Origin: Paracoccaceae bacterium
Lineage (GTDB): Bacteria; Pseudomonadota; Alphaproteobacteria; Rhodobacterales; Rhodobacteraceae
Reading direction: 5' to 3'
DNA length: 62,432 nt
Assembly (NCBI GenBank): GCA_011389685.1
Contig: JAABTV010000016.1
Span: 1 to 62,432 of the forward strand
A program made the position numbers and the translations under genes. The notes under the pieces are model-generated. The model made no database searches, was not told the DNA's origin, and saw only the letters and a list, made by a program, of their open reading frames with translations. Shown piece after piece: positions 18,562 through 27,787 of the stretch (its first letter is position 1; every line of letters begins with the position of its first letter).

Positions 18562-19734
18562 TCAGATGCGTTCGATGGCGATGGCCGTGCCTTCGCCGCC
18601 GCCGATGCAGATGGCCGCGACGCCGCGTTTGAGGCCGCGTTTCTCCAGCGCGTTGAGAAGCGTGACCATGATGCGGGCACCGGATGCGCCGATCGGATGG
18701 CCCAGCGCGCAGGCGCCGCCATTGACGTTGACGATGTCGCGCGGCAGGCCGAGTTCGCGCATGAAGGCCATTGGCACCACGGCGAACGCCTCGTTCACCT
18801 CCCAGAGATCGACATCGTACTTGTCCCAGCCGATACGCTCGAGCAGCTTTCGTGCGGCGGGGATCGGCGCGGTGGGAAATTGCGACGGGGCCTGAGCGTG
18901 GCCGGCATGGCCAAGGATGCGGGCGCGGATGTTCATGCCCTCGGCCTCGGCATGATCGCGCCCGGCCAGCACGAGCGCGGCCGCACCATCCGAGATGGAC
19001 GAGGAATTGGCCGCAGTGACGGTGCCATCCTTGCGGAAGGCGGGTTTGAGCATCGGGATCTTCTCGGGCCGGGCCTTGCCGGGTTGCTCATCGCGGGTGA
19101 TGATCTCTTCGCCGGTGCGGGCGTGAATGGTGACGGGAGTGATCTCGTCGTCGAACGCGCCGCTGCGTTCGGCCTCGAGCGCGTTGTCGAGCGAGCCGAT
19201 GGCGTATTGGTCCTGCGCGTCGCGCGTGAACTGAAACGCCTCGGCGCAGTCCTCGGCGAAGGTGCCCATCAGGCGGCCCTTGTCATAAGCGTCTTCGAGA
19301 CCGTCAAGAAACATGTGGTCCTTGACCTCCTGATGGCCGATCCGTGCGCCGCCGCGCATCTTGGGCAAGAGATAGGGCGCGCAGGACATCGATTCCATGC
19401 CGCCGGCCAGCATCGTGGCATTGTGGCCCAGCGCGATCTGGTCAAAGCCCATCATCGCGGCGCGCATGCCCGAGCCGCACATCTTGTTGAGGGTGGTGGC
19501 GGGCACCTCTTCACCGAGACCGGCATTGAAACCGGCCTGGCGCGCGGGGGCCTGGCCCTGTCCGGCAGGCAGGACACATCCCATCAGCACCTCGTCGACG
19601 GATGTCACGCCTGCATCCTTCAACGCGGTGCGAATCGCCGCACCGCCGAGATTGGCGGCGGGCACGCCGTCAAAGACGCCCTGAAACCCGCCCATCGGCG
19701 TGCGGGCCGCGCCAGCGATAACGACTTCTTTCAT
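18562..19734 (-). CDS. Acetyl-CoA C-acetyltransferase (biosynthetic thiolase)
   Basis: A 390-residue thiolase joining or cleaving acetyl-CoA units. The acyl-binding cysteine is C86 in NKMCGSGMRA. The C-terminal catalytic histidine and cysteine are in ALGHPIGASGAR and AAICIGGGEG. Length fits the biosynthetic class (PhaA/AtoB type). No phaB or CoA-transferase is adjacent, so its pathway (polyhydroxybutyrate, ethylmalonyl-CoA or fatty-acid breakdown) is open. The ATG at 19734 follows GGAGG by six bases. It is divergent from the STAS gene. Confidence 0.93.
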   Translation of the reverse strand: MKEVVIAGAARTPMGGFQGVFDGVPAANLGGAAIRTALKDAGVTSVDEVLMGCVLPAGQGQAPARQAGFNAGLGEEVPATTLNKMCGSGMRAAMMGFDQIALGHNATMLAGGMESMSCAPYLLPKMRGGARIGHQEVKDHMFLDGLEDAYDKGRLMGTFAEDCAEAFQFTRDAQDQYAIGSLDNALEAERSGAFDDEITPVTIHARTGEEIITRDEQPGKARPEKIPMLKPAFRKDGTVTAANSSSISDGAAALVLAGRDHAEAEGMNIRARILGHAGHAQAPSQFPTAPIPAARKLLERIGWDKYDVDLWEVNEAFAVVPMAFMRELGLPRDIVNVNGGACALGHPIGASGARIMVTLLNALEKRGLKRGVAAICIGGGEGTAIAIERI

Positions 19735-19832
19735 GATCTGCCTCCAATATGGTCATTCCATGCATACCGAATGGTAAGGATTGGCGTCTAGCCTGTTCAC
19801 GAGATTTCGTAGTTCTACGCATCGGAGAAGCC

Positions 19833-20174
19833 ATGAACCTTGAGAGCAGCGGAACCGGCGATCTTCAGATCGTGACAGTGAAGGAAGCACGGATCGACGC
19901 GGCGGTGGCGATCCGCTTCAAGGATCGCATGCGCGAGTTGACGGCGAATGGGGCACCGCATGTCGTCCTCGATCTGGGCGAGGTTGATTTCATGGATTCG
20001 AGTGGCCTCGGCGCGATCGTGGCGGCGATGAAGCAGTTGGGCGCAACCCGGCGGCTCGATCTTGCGGCGTTGCGTCCGAATGTCGACAAGGTCTTTCGCC
20101 TGACCCGGATGGACAGTGTGTTCACCATCCACGACGACATCGCGCAAGCGCAGGCGATCTATGCCGCAGGATGA
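19833..20174 (+). CDS. STAS-domain anti-sigma factor antagonist
   Basis: A 113-residue single STAS domain. The phosphorylation-site motif VDFMDSSGLGAIV places the regulatory serine at S56 or S57, as in RsbV/SpoIIAA proteins. In the unphosphorylated state such proteins bind an anti-sigma kinase and free its target. The ATG at 19833 follows GGAG; the longer in-frame extension lacks a site and similarity. The kinase partner lies directly downstream. No PP2C phosphatase or sigma factor is in the window. Confidence 0.9.
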   Translation: MNLESSGTGDLQIVTVKEARIDAAVAIRFKDRMRELTANGAPHVVLDLGEVDFMDSSGLGAIVAAMKQLGATRRLDLAALRPNVDKVFRLTRMDSVFTIHDDIAQAQAIYAAG

Positions 20175-20215
20175 GGCCGGCCGGTGGATCGGTCCTGCGG
20201 CCGAAGGATATCCGG

Positions 20216-20680
20216 ATGCCTGACCCGTTTCGTCTTGTCTTTACCGGGACCGGGTTTGCCGTGCGGGCAGCCCTGGAGGATCTGATCGCGGAGCTGAGTG
20301 CCCAAGGGCATGACGATTACCTGCAAAGCACGACCGAGATCGTTCTTGGAGAGGTTCTCAACAATATCGTGGAACATGCCTATGGACCGGACCGGCAGGG
20401 CAAGGTCGATCTGTGCTGTGAGAGCGGGCCAGATGCGATCTGGTTCACGATCTGCGATCATGGCGTGCCGATGCCGGGCTTGTGCCTGCCGCCCGGAAGA
20501 CCGGCACAGGTTGACGGCGCGCGGCAGGACCTGCCCGAAGGCGGGTTCGGATGGTTTCTTGTGCATCGTCTTGCCGAAAATCTGGACTATCGCCGCGATG
20601 CCGGGCGCAATCGTTTGCGTTTTTCCATTCCATACCGGCCTGTCCCCGACAAGGACGGGCCCGGCCCTGTCGCAAAATAG
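20216..20680 (+). CDS. RsbW-like ATP-binding anti-sigma kinase
   Basis: About 154 residues with a GHKL ATPase (HATPase_c_2) fold. The N-box is EIVLGEVLNNIVEHAYGP, the G1 region ICDHGVPMPG, and the G2-like region GGFGWFLVHRLA. There is no dimerisation/phosphoacceptor histidine domain, so this is a serine-kinase type anti-sigma factor, the partner of the STAS gene before it. I prefer ATG 20216 because of GAAGGA upstream. A start at 20171 overlapping the STAS stop (ATGA) is also possible and would couple the two genes more closely. Confidence 0.87.
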   Translation: MPDPFRLVFTGTGFAVRAALEDLIAELSAQGHDDYLQSTTEIVLGEVLNNIVEHAYGPDRQGKVDLCCESGPDAIWFTICDHGVPMPGLCLPPGRPAQVDGARQDLPEGGFGWFLVHRLAENLDYRRDAGRNRLRFSIPYRPVPDKDGPGPVAK

Positions 20681-20854
20681 CCAGATTCAATCCGTGGAAT
20701 CGCCCAAACACCCCCGCATTGCCGCCAGATTCTAACGCGATAAGGGAGGGGTAGCTGCATATAGCTTCCCTCGGCGCCGGGCGTTAACAGCCCCCACCCA
20801 GTGTTCGGCGTCGAGGTTTCTCTGTCCAACGGATTGGTTCAGGTAGAACGTAAC

Positions 20855-20883
20855 GGCCCGATTGGCATTTCTGCCATCGGGCC
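20855..20883. other. Hairpin upstream of gamma-glutamyltransferase
   Basis: GGCCCGATTGGCA and TGCCATCGGGCC pair over 12 bp with one bulged T and a TTTC loop. It lies 172 bases after the anti-sigma kinase and 37 before the transferase start. With no U-tract it could be a weak terminator or a leader hairpin. The rest of 20681-20920 shows no gene. Confidence 0.4.
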
Positions 20884-20920
20884 TTAGTGTTGCCCGAACG
20901 ACAGGATGGAGAGACACGAG

Positions 20921-22498
20921 ATGCGCGATTTTCATTTACCAGGACGGTCGGCGGTTCTGGCCACCAACGGGGTCTGTGCCACCTCGCATCCGTTGGCTGC
21001 GAAAGCGGCGGTGGATATCCTTGAACGCGGCGGCAACGCGATGGACGCGGCGATTGCCGGCGCGGTTCTGCTGGGAATTTGCGAGCCGCAGATGACGGGA
21101 CTTGGCGGCGATTGTTTCGTTCTGTTCAAGCCGGCGGGGCGTGACGAGGTTCACGCAATCAACGGGTCCGGCCGGGCGCCCGCGGCGGCCAGTGCGGCGG
21201 CGCTGCGGGACAAGGGTCAAAAGACCGTGCTGGTTCATGCGCCTGAGGCGGTGACGATCCCGACGGCGATTGACGCGTTTTGCCGATTGAGCGCGGATTG
21301 GGGCAGGATCGGACTCGATTCGGTTCTCGCTCCGGCGATTCACTATGCAGAGACCGGCGTTCCGATCGCCCCGCGCGTTGCCTTTGACCTTCCGACCGCG
21401 GCCAAGGCATTGCAGGCACATGGGAAAACCCATTTCCTGATCAACGGAAAGGTGCCCAAGGTGGGGCAGGTCTTCGCAGCGCCCGGGCAAGCCGAGGTGC
21501 TGCGCAGAATCGCGACGGGTGGGCGCGATGCGTTCTATTCGGGCGAGGTCGCCGAGGACATGGTTGCCGCGTTGCAGGAATTGGGCGGGGTGCATACGCT
21601 TGAAGACTTCGCGGGCGCCGAGAGTTTCTATACCGAGCCGGTGAGCGGCGATTACAAGGGCACCGACCTGCTCGAGCATCCGCCCAACGGGCAGGGCGCG
21701 ACGGCGATCCTGATGCTCAACATCCTGGCGCAGTTCGATCTGGCCAGCCTGGAGCCGTTCGGCGCCGCGCGGGCGCATATCGAGGCCGAGGCGGCGAAGC
21801 TCGCCTATGATGCGCGCAATCGCTTCATTGCCGACCCGGATCGCACGGCGCGGCTTGACCATATGCTGAGCATGGAGACGGCGAAGCAACTGGCCGCGCT
21901 GATCGACCCCGGGAAGGCGATGGCGGCGGCGGCCCCGGTGAGCGAGGCGGTCCACAAGGATACGGTCTATATCACCGTGGTTGACAAGGACCGGATGGCG
22001 GTTTCCCTGATCTATTCGGTGTTCCACGGCTTCGGTTCGGGGATCGCCAGCGAGAAATTCGGCATCCTGATGCAGAACCGGGGCGCCGGCTTCACGCTGG
22101 AGGAAGGGCATCCCAACGAGCTGGCGGGCGGCAAGCGACCGATGCACACGATCATCCCGGGCATGCTGCGGCGCAAGGGCAAGGTGATCATGCCGTTCGG
22201 TGTGATGGGCGGGGCCTATCAACCCAACGGGCATGCCCGTGTCGTCTCGAACATGGTCGATTACGGGATGGAGCTACAGGATGCGCTGGACGCGCCGCGC
22301 AGCTTTGCCGATCAGGGCAAGCTCAACATCGAGACGGGATATTCCGAATCGGTGCGCGCCGAACTGGCCGAAATGGGGCATCACGTTGCCGTGCCCGAGG
22401 GGCCGCTGGGTGGGGCACAGGCGATCCTGATCCGCGAGGACGGGGTTCTGGAAGGCGCGTCGGATCCGCGCAAGGATGGCATTGCATTGGGGTATTGA
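20921..22498 (+). CDS. Gamma-glutamyltransferase family protein
   Basis: A 525-residue Ntn-hydrolase-type gamma-glutamyltransferase. The N-terminal part has ATSHPLAAKAAVDILERGGN and TGLGGDCF. The predicted autocleavage and catalytic threonine is T348 in HKDTVYITVVDKD; the classic second threonine of the TTH motif is valine here. Downstream GFGSGI (around 370) and PFGVMGG (425-431) match the oxyanion and substrate regions. No signal peptide is present, unlike periplasmic GGT, so this is probably cytoplasmic. The ATG at 20921 has GGAGA upstream. A rhodanese gene follows after three bases. Confidence 0.9.
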   Translation: MRDFHLPGRSAVLATNGVCATSHPLAAKAAVDILERGGNAMDAAIAGAVLLGICEPQMTGLGGDCFVLFKPAGRDEVHAINGSGRAPAAASAAALRDKGQKTVLVHAPEAVTIPTAIDAFCRLSADWGRIGLDSVLAPAIHYAETGVPIAPRVAFDLPTAAKALQAHGKTHFLINGKVPKVGQVFAAPGQAEVLRRIATGGRDAFYSGEVAEDMVAALQELGGVHTLEDFAGAESFYTEPVSGDYKGTDLLEHPPNGQGATAILMLNILAQFDLASLEPFGAARAHIEAEAAKLAYDARNRFIADPDRTARLDHMLSMETAKQLAALIDPGKAMAAAAPVSEAVHKDTVYITVVDKDRMAVSLIYSVFHGFGSGIASEKFGILMQNRGAGFTLEEGHPNELAGGKRPMHTIIPGMLRRKGKVIMPFGVMGGAYQPNGHARVVSNMVDYGMELQDALDAPRSFADQGKLNIETGYSESVRAELAEMGHHVAVPEGPLGGAQAILIREDGVLEGASDPRKDGIALGY

Positions 22499-22501
22499 GA
22501 A

Positions 22502-22885
22502 ATGGGCATCACACCGGTCAAGGACATGGTCGCACAGGCCAAGAAGACGATCACCTCGCTCAGCACCGAAGAGGCCGCGCGTATGGCCGAGGCCGGCGAG
22601 GCGCTTCTGGTCGATATTCGCGATCCGCGCGAGCTGAGCCGTGACGGGCGGATCCCGGGGGCGTTCCATGCTCCGCGCGGGATGCTGGAATTCTGGATCG
22701 ACCCGGAAAGCCCCTATCACAAGGAGGGGCTGGCCACCGACAAGACGCTGGTTCTGTTCTGCGCCAGTGCGTGGCGGTCGGCCCTGTCCGTCAAGGCGTT
22801 GCAGGAGATGGGGGTCGATAACATCGCCGAGATGGAGGGTGGTTTCGCGACCTGGAAGAAGGAGCAGCGCCCGGTCGACATGTAG
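22502..22885 (+). CDS. Rhodanese-like domain protein
   Basis: A 127-residue single rhodanese domain. The active-site cysteine is C88 in LFCASAWRS, with a six-residue loop suitable for sulfur transfer, and the CDC25-like LVDIRDPREL segment is at residues 36-45. It lies three bases after the gamma-glutamyltransferase, suggesting one mRNA and possibly a link to thiol or glutathione-derived sulfur. The TAG stop forms part of a hairpin. Confidence 0.9.
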   Translation: MGITPVKDMVAQAKKTITSLSTEEAARMAEAGEALLVDIRDPRELSRDGRIPGAFHAPRGMLEFWIDPESPYHKEGLATDKTLVLFCASAWRSALSVKALQEMGVDNIAEMEGGFATWKKEQRPVDM

Positions 22886-22905
22886 GGTGGGTGTCAACCC
22901 ACCCT
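22884..22905 (+). terminator. Palindromic hairpin over the rhodanese stop codon
   Basis: AGGGTGGGT (22884-22892) and ACCCACCCT (22897-22905) form a perfect 9-bp stem with a GTCA loop. The TAG stop at 22883-22885 is built into the left arm. A near-identical element overlaps the ftsK stop at 24843-24865. It is likely a dispersed repeat acting as a terminator between rhodanese and the convergent hspQ. Confidence 0.65.
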
Positions 22906-22910
22906 GGCTC

Positions 22911-23240
22911 TCAATTCAGTTGGAAATGCAGCGGGTAATGCCCGTCCTCGAACGGCCCGAACAGATCGGGGATGTCCGGGTGATCGACAGGTTCGCCGGA
23001 ATAATCCGCAACGAGGTTCTGTTCGCTGACATAGGCGACGTAATAGCTTTGGTCATTCTCGGCGAGCAGGTGATAGAAGGGCTGGTCCTTCACCGGTCGG
23101 CTTTCCTCGGGAATGGACTCATACCATTCCTCGCTGTTGTTGAATTCCGGGTCCACATCAAAAACAACCCCGCGGAACGGGTGCTTCTTGTGTCGGACAA
23201 CCTGTCCAAGGTGATATTTCGCTCGTGTTCTTAACATCAT
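22911..23240 (-). CDS. hspQ: Heat shock protein HspQ (YccV-like, hemimethylated-DNA-binding fold)
   Basis: A 109-residue protein of the HspQ family. AKYHLGQVVRHKKHPFRGVVFDVDPEF and QPFYHLLAENDQSYYVAYVSEQNL are the conserved blocks. In enterobacteria HspQ binds hemimethylated oriC DNA and stimulates Lon-mediated proteolysis. The ATG at 23240 has GGGG upstream; 23237 is an equally in-frame ATG. It is convergent with rhodanese. A CTTGAAG box 31 bases upstream resembles a heat-shock -35 element. Confidence 0.92.
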   Translation of the reverse strand: MMLRTRAKYHLGQVVRHKKHPFRGVVFDVDPEFNNSEEWYESIPEESRPVKDQPFYHLLAENDQSYYVAYVSEQNLVADYSGEPVDHPDIPDLFGPFEDGHYPLHFQLN

Positions 23241-23270
23241 GGTGCAGCCCCTACCGATCGAGCATAAAGC

Positions 23271-23277
23271 CTTCAAG
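23271..23277 (-). promoter_or_regulatory. Possible heat-shock (RpoH) -35 box of hspQ
   Basis: The minus strand reads CTTGAAG here, matching the alphaproteobacterial RpoH -35 consensus. I do not see a convincing -10 at the right spacing, so this is only a hint, supported by the known heat-shock role of hspQ. Confidence 0.25.
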
Positions 23278-23469
23278 GGGGGGTTGTCCATTTCCGGGCC
23301 AAAGAATCATGGGAAACAGTCTGTGAACCCTGGTTTGACAGTGGTTAGCGGAACTTTTCCCGGCGCAGCGTGGGGGCGCCGCGCGACTGTGAGAGGAAAG
23401 ACGTTTATCCCCGGGGGAAAAAACGCTAGACTGTCTTCAAAACACGACAAGAAACATAGCGAGAGGCAG

Positions 23470-24057
23470 ATGAGCAGACTTCTTCGCGCCCTGGTGATTC
23501 TGGTCCTGCTGGGCAGCTGTGAAGGGCGGGACAATTCGGCGCCCGCATCTCTGGACAATGCGTGCCGCATTCTGGAGCAACGGCCGCATTTCGTGCGCGC
23601 CTTTCGCGCGACAGAGAGAAAATGGGGTGTGCCCGCGCATGTCCAGATGGCGACGCTTTATCAGGAGAGCAAGTTCATTGCCGATGCGCGCACGCCGTTC
23701 CGATATGCGCTTGGCGTGATACCGATGGGGCGGCAGTCCAGTGCCTATGGTTACGCGCAGGCGTTGGACGGGACATGGGATGAGTATCGTCGCGAGGCAC
23801 GCAGATCCGGTGCGCGGCGCAACAACATCAATGACGCCACCGATTTCATGGGCTGGTACATGACCAAGACGCGAGAGCGCAACGGCGTGGCCCTGTCGGA
23901 TGCGCGCAACCAGTATCTGGCCTATCACGAGGGCCATACCGGCTTTGCGCGGGGCAGCCATAACGGCAAGGCGTGGCTGCTGCGGATCTCGGGCGAAGTG
24001 GGTGCGCGGGCGGATGCCTATCGTGCGCAATTGGCGACCTGCCGGAAATGGCGTTGA
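23470..24057 (+). CDS. Lytic transglycosylase SLT-domain lipoprotein
   Basis: A 195-residue predicted lipoprotein: signal peptide ending in LLGSC, so C17 is lipidated. The SLT fold follows, with the catalytic glutamate at E66 in MATLYQESKF, a YGYAQALDGTWDEYRR block and QYLAYHEGHTGF near residue 150. It would cleave peptidoglycan glycan strands from the outer membrane. The ATG at 23470 gives a normal signal peptide. The long upstream extension of the frame lacks similarity. The 229 bases before it are non-coding and should contain promoters for it and for hspQ. Confidence 0.9.
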   Translation: MSRLLRALVILVLLGSCEGRDNSAPASLDNACRILEQRPHFVRAFRATERKWGVPAHVQMATLYQESKFIADARTPFRYALGVIPMGRQSSAYGYAQALDGTWDEYRREARRSGARRNNINDATDFMGWYMTKTRERNGVALSDARNQYLAYHEGHTGFARGSHNGKAWLLRISGEVGARADAYRAQLATCRKWR

Positions 24058-24142
24058 TCACGGCGTTTCGGGCAACGTGCGCAATGCGCAGAGGTTTCCC
24101 GGCGTAGTGCCCTATCCCTGGCTCGGGCACAGACGATCCGTT

Positions 24143-24745
24143 TCAGCGATCGGTTCTCCGGGTGTTCTGTTCGATGTCGAACAGCCGGTAGGGCAGGTTG
24201 CCGCCGACCTTCAACTCGCCCAGAACCACGGTGGTGGATGAGCCGGAATCGTCATTGACGATCCACTGGCGCAATTCGACCGGGTTGCCGGTGAACCTGA
24301 GTTGGATATTGCCATATTCGGGGTGTTCGGGGTCTTGCGCGGTCACGGTCGTGGCGGTGCCGTCATAGGTATGGCCGACAACCATGTTGGTGCGCCTCAG
24401 ATCGATGTTTTCCGCGAGGATGATCTTGAGCGGCGTCCGGTTGAGCGGATAGGTTTCCGGCCCCTGGTTGGTTTTCGGATCGAAGATCGCGACGGCACCG
24501 GCCGAAGCGAGCACGAGGGTCTGTTCGGGCGGCTCGTATTCGAAACGGATCTTGCCCGGGCGCGCGATATAGATCGTGCCGATCGAGATCGTGCCGTCAT
24601 CGTTGATCTGGGTGAACGCGCCCTGCGCGGTTTGCAGCCCGTTGAGATACTCGGAGATCGCGGCCAGCGACAGTTTTTCCGCCCAGGCCGGGGTCGCAAG
24701 GGCGATGGCCGTGGCAGAGGCGAGGACAAGTTGTTTCAGGGGCAT
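24143..24745 (-). CDS. lolA: Outer-membrane lipoprotein carrier protein LolA
   Basis: A 200-residue periplasmic chaperone. Signal peptide residues 1-21 (ending TPAWAEK). The mature domain shows LQTAQGAFTQINDDGT, IYIARPGKIRFEYEPP and the YPLNRTPLKIILAENIDL region typical of LolA. It carries lipoproteins from LolCDE across the periplasm. The ATG at 24745 gives the signal peptide. It lies 118 bases downstream of ftsK on the same strand, separated by a hairpin that overlaps the ftsK stop codon. Confidence 0.93.
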   Translation of the reverse strand: MPLKQLVLASATAIALATPAWAEKLSLAAISEYLNGLQTAQGAFTQINDDGTISIGTIYIARPGKIRFEYEPPEQTLVLASAGAVAIFDPKTNQGPETYPLNRTPLKIILAENIDLRRTNMVVGHTYDGTATTVTAQDPEHPEYGNIQLRFTGNPVELRQWIVNDDSGSSTTVVLGELKVGGNLPYRLFDIEQNTRRTDR

Positions 24746-24842
24746 GTACGGGAACCTTTGATGTTGCGCCGATGTCGTATTCGTTGAGATAGGCACAGAC
24801 TGCCCCAAACCCAACCGTTAGGCGATAACATGCTGACAAGAG

Positions 24843-24865
24843 AGGGTGGGTTGATAACCCACCCT
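24843..24865 (-). terminator. Palindromic hairpin over the ftsK stop codon
   Basis: AGGGTGGGTT (24843-24852) and AACCCACCCT (24856-24865) form a perfect 10-bp stem with a 3-base loop. The TAG stop of ftsK is in its minus-strand left arm. It matches the element at 22884-22905 and may end or attenuate ftsK transcription before lolA. Confidence 0.65.
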
Positions 24866-27773
24866 ACTGTTCCGGGACGAGGATTTCGCGCTTGCCGACA
24901 TGGTTCGCGGATGACACGACGCCTTCTTCTTCCATCTGCTCGACCAGCCGGGCGGCCTTGTTGTAGCCGATGGCCAGCTTGCGTTGAATATAGGAGGTCG
25001 AGCATTTGCGATCCTTGATCGTGATGGCCACCGCCTGATCATAGAGCGCATCTTCGCCGTCGGTATTTCCGCCCAGACCCAACACCGCGTCGATGCCGTC
25101 GGCCTTTTCGTCATCGGGGCCTTCGACCACGCCGCTCAGGTATTCGGGCGGACCGAAACCCTTGAGGTGGTTGACGATCTCCTCGACCTCCTCGTCGGAA
25201 ACGAAGGGGCCGTGACAGCGAATGATCTTTGCTCCGCCGGCCATGTAGAGCATGTCGCCCATCCCCAGCAGCTGTTCGGCGCCCATTTCGCCAAGGATGG
25301 TGCGGCTGTCGATCTTGGATGTGACCTGAAAGCTGATGCGGGTGGGGAAGTTGGCCTTGATCGTGCCGGTAATCACATCGACCGAAGGGCGTTGCGTGGC
25401 CATGATGATGTGAATGCCCGAGGCCCGCGCCATCTGGGCAAGCCTCTGGATGCAGGCTTCGATCTCCTTGCCTGCGACCATCATCAGGTCGGCCATCTCG
25501 TCGACGATCACGACGATATAGGGCATCTTCTCGGGGGTGATTTCTTCGGTCTCGAAGACGGGTTCGCCGGTTTCGTCGTCAAAGCCGGTCTGCACCGTGC
25601 GCGAGAACATCTCGCCTCTGGCGAGCGCATCGGCGACGCGACTGTTGTAGCCGTCGATATTGCGCACGCCCATCTTGGACATCTTGCGATAGCGTTCCTC
25701 CATCTCGCCCACGACCCATTTGAGGGCCACAACCGCCTTTTTCGGGTCGGTCACCACGGGCGAGAGCAGATGCGGGATGCCGTCATAAACGCTGAGTTCC
25801 AGCATCTTGGGGTCGATCATGATCATGCGGCATTCTTCGGGTGACAGCTTGTAGAGCAGCGACAGGATCATGGTGTTGATCGCCACGGATTTGCCTGACC
25901 CGGTGGTGCCTGCAATCAGCAGGTGGGGCATCTTAGCGAGGTTGGCAACGATCGGATCGCCGCCGATATCCTTGCCCAGGGCGAGTGGCAGCTTGTGGTT
26001 GCCGTCGCCATAATCGCGCGACGAAAGGATCTCGCGGAAATTGACCATTTCGCGGTTGTCGTTGGGCAGTTCGATTCCGATCACGCTGCGCCCTGGCACG
26101 GTCGAGACCCGGGCCGAGAGGGCCGACATCGAGCGCGCGATGTCGTCGGCAAGACCGATCACCCGGCTGGCCTTGAGGCCCGGGGCCGGCTCGAGCTCAT
26201 ACATGGTGACGACCGGGCCGGGGCGGACCGAGACGATCTCGCCCTTGACGCCGTAATCGTCGAGCACGGTTTCCAGCATCCGGGCGTTTTCTTCGAGCGC
26301 CTCGTCGGAAAGGTGGTGGCGCTGCACCTTTTCGGGACTGGTGAGCAGCGACAGGGGAGGTAGTTCATAGGCCGGTTGCGGGTCGTCGAATTGCAGGGCC
26401 GGCTGCGCCTCGGCCCGGGCCCGGGTCGAGGGCTGGATCGGTTTGCGCTGCGGTTGCTGGACCACCTTGCGCGGTTGGGCCTGCGGAATGGGCGCGGCCA
26501 TGGGTCCGGCATGAAGCGGGCGCGGGGAAATCTCGGCGACCGGATCATGGTCGGCCTCGGGCGCATGGTCAAAGCCGCTCGGCTCGGGCGGGGCCGTGAA
26601 CGAAGGCTCCGGCATGTCATTCGGCGTCGTCAATGGCGGCTCGGGCGGCAGGCCCGTGGCGGGGCCGGGCGTGAGGATGAGCGGGTCCGGGCCGCGACCG
26701 CGCCCCTTGGTCAGCGGTGCATGGGTTTCGGACTGGAATGCGGGGTCCTGTCGCGCCCGGGTCTTGATCACATCTGCAATGCGGGCGCGGATACGGTCGT
26801 CGCCGGGGGCATCGGGGACGGTTCCGAAATGCGGCTCGGTTTCGATGAGTTCGGGTTCGGGCAAGGCGTTGATTTCGGGATCGGGCCGACGAATGAGGTT
26901 GCTCGCCCGGGACAGGATGCCGGGTTTCTCGGAGCGTTGCGCGGTTTCCAGCGGCGGCTCGGGGTGGCCCATGGTCGGCTGGTCGCGGTGGTGGGCAGGG
27001 GAAGGAGTGCTCCGGGTCTCTTGCATGGCGGCCCATTCGGCGGCCTCGGCCGCCTCTTGCGCGCGGCGCTGGCGGCGGGCGGCGTTCCGGGCCTGGAGTG
27101 TCTGGGCCGTGGCGACGGCGCCGCGTGCGGTCTTGCCCATCATGGCCATCAACCCGGCATAAAGCATGATGATGCCGATCAGCAGAAACCGCATGAAATG
27201 GCGCAGTTCGGATCTGGTAAAGCCCAGCACGAAGACGGCACCGGCGGCCATTGTAACGCCAAGAACGATCGACAGGACCTTGAGTCCGAAGGTTGCCGAT
27301 ATGGGCAGGAGAGTCAGCAGGCTGCCTGCGACGGTCTTGCCGAAGAGGCCGCCAAGGCCAAAGGAATGCGTCCATTCCGGGCCGGGAACGAGGGTCGCGG
27401 CATAGACCGAGAGAAGTGCGATCCAGATCGGGGCAAAGATCAGCCGACCGAGGGCTCGGTCGCTGCCGCGATGAAGGGCAAGGCGCAGTCCCCAGGCGAC
27501 AAGCACGGCGGCAAGGCCCCAGCTGCCCAGACCCACGATCATGAACATCGGTGCTGCGACCGAGGCGCCGAACCGGCCCATCCAGTTCTCGACCGGTGCG
27601 TCCGTCGCCGACATCCACCAGGGATCGGAAGGTGCATAGGACCAGAACATCGCCACCGCCGACAACCCGATGAGAATGAGCACGATGCCAAGCAGTTCCT
27701 TGCCACGTTTCTCGATCGCTTCGGCCATGTTACTGTCGAGCAGCGGGTCGCGTCCTCGTGCCTGATATGCCAT
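24864..27773 (-). CDS. ftsK: DNA translocase FtsK
   Basis: A 969-residue septal DNA pump for chromosome segregation and dimer resolution. The N-terminus has four or so membrane segments within residues 25-220, followed by a long Pro/Gly/Glu-rich linker (about 220-480). The motor domain carries Walker A GTTGSGKS near residue 622 and Walker [11 protein letters not shown]. The C-terminal gamma winged helix (about 895-969) has [20 protein letters not shown], which reads KOPS and contacts XerD. GAGGG precedes the ATG. It lies 14 bases after dapC and before lolA. Confidence 0.96.
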   Translation of the reverse strand: MAYQARGRDPLLDSNMAEAIEKRGKELLGIVLILIGLSAVAMFWSYAPSDPWWMSATDAPVENWMGRFGASVAAPMFMIVGLGSWGLAAVLVAWGLRLALHRGSDRALGRLIFAPIWIALLSVYAATLVPGPEWTHSFGLGGLFGKTVAGSLLTLLPISATFGLKVLSIVLGVTMAAGAVFVLGFTRSELRHFMRFLLIGIIMLYAGLMAMMGKTARGAVATAQTLQARNAARRQRRAQEAAEAAEWAAMQETRSTPSPAHHRDQPTMGHPEPPLETAQRSEKPGILSRASNLIRRPDPEINALPEPELIETEPHFGTVPDAPGDDRIRARIADVIKTRARQDPAFQSETHAPLTKGRGRGPDPLILTPGPATGLPPEPPLTTPNDMPEPSFTAPPEPSGFDHAPEADHDPVAEISPRPLHAGPMAAPIPQAQPRKVVQQPQRKPIQPSTRARAEAQPALQFDDPQPAYELPPLSLLTSPEKVQRHHLSDEALEENARMLETVLDDYGVKGEIVSVRPGPVVTMYELEPAPGLKASRVIGLADDIARSMSALSARVSTVPGRSVIGIELPNDNREMVNFREILSSRDYGDGNHKLPLALGKDIGGDPIVANLAKMPHLLIAGTTGSGKSVAINTMILSLLYKLSPEECRMIMIDPKMLELSVYDGIPHLLSPVVTDPKKAVVALKWVVGEMEERYRKMSKMGVRNIDGYNSRVADALARGEMFSRTVQTGFDDETGEPVFETEEITPEKMPYIVVIVDEMADLMMVAGKEIEACIQRLAQMARASGIHIIMATQRPSVDVITGTIKANFPTRISFQVTSKIDSRTILGEMGAEQLLGMGDMLYMAGGAKIIRCHGPFVSDEEVEEIVNHLKGFGPPEYLSGVVEGPDDEKADGIDAVLGLGGNTDGEDALYDQAVAITIKDRKCSTSYIQRKLAIGYNKAARLVEQMEEEGVVSSANHVGKREILVPEQ

Positions 27774-27787
27774 TTTTTCCCTCGTCC

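Noticed and set aside
20700-20790. Imperfect palindrome in the gap after the kinase gene
   Set aside because: Arms match poorly and no function can be assigned.
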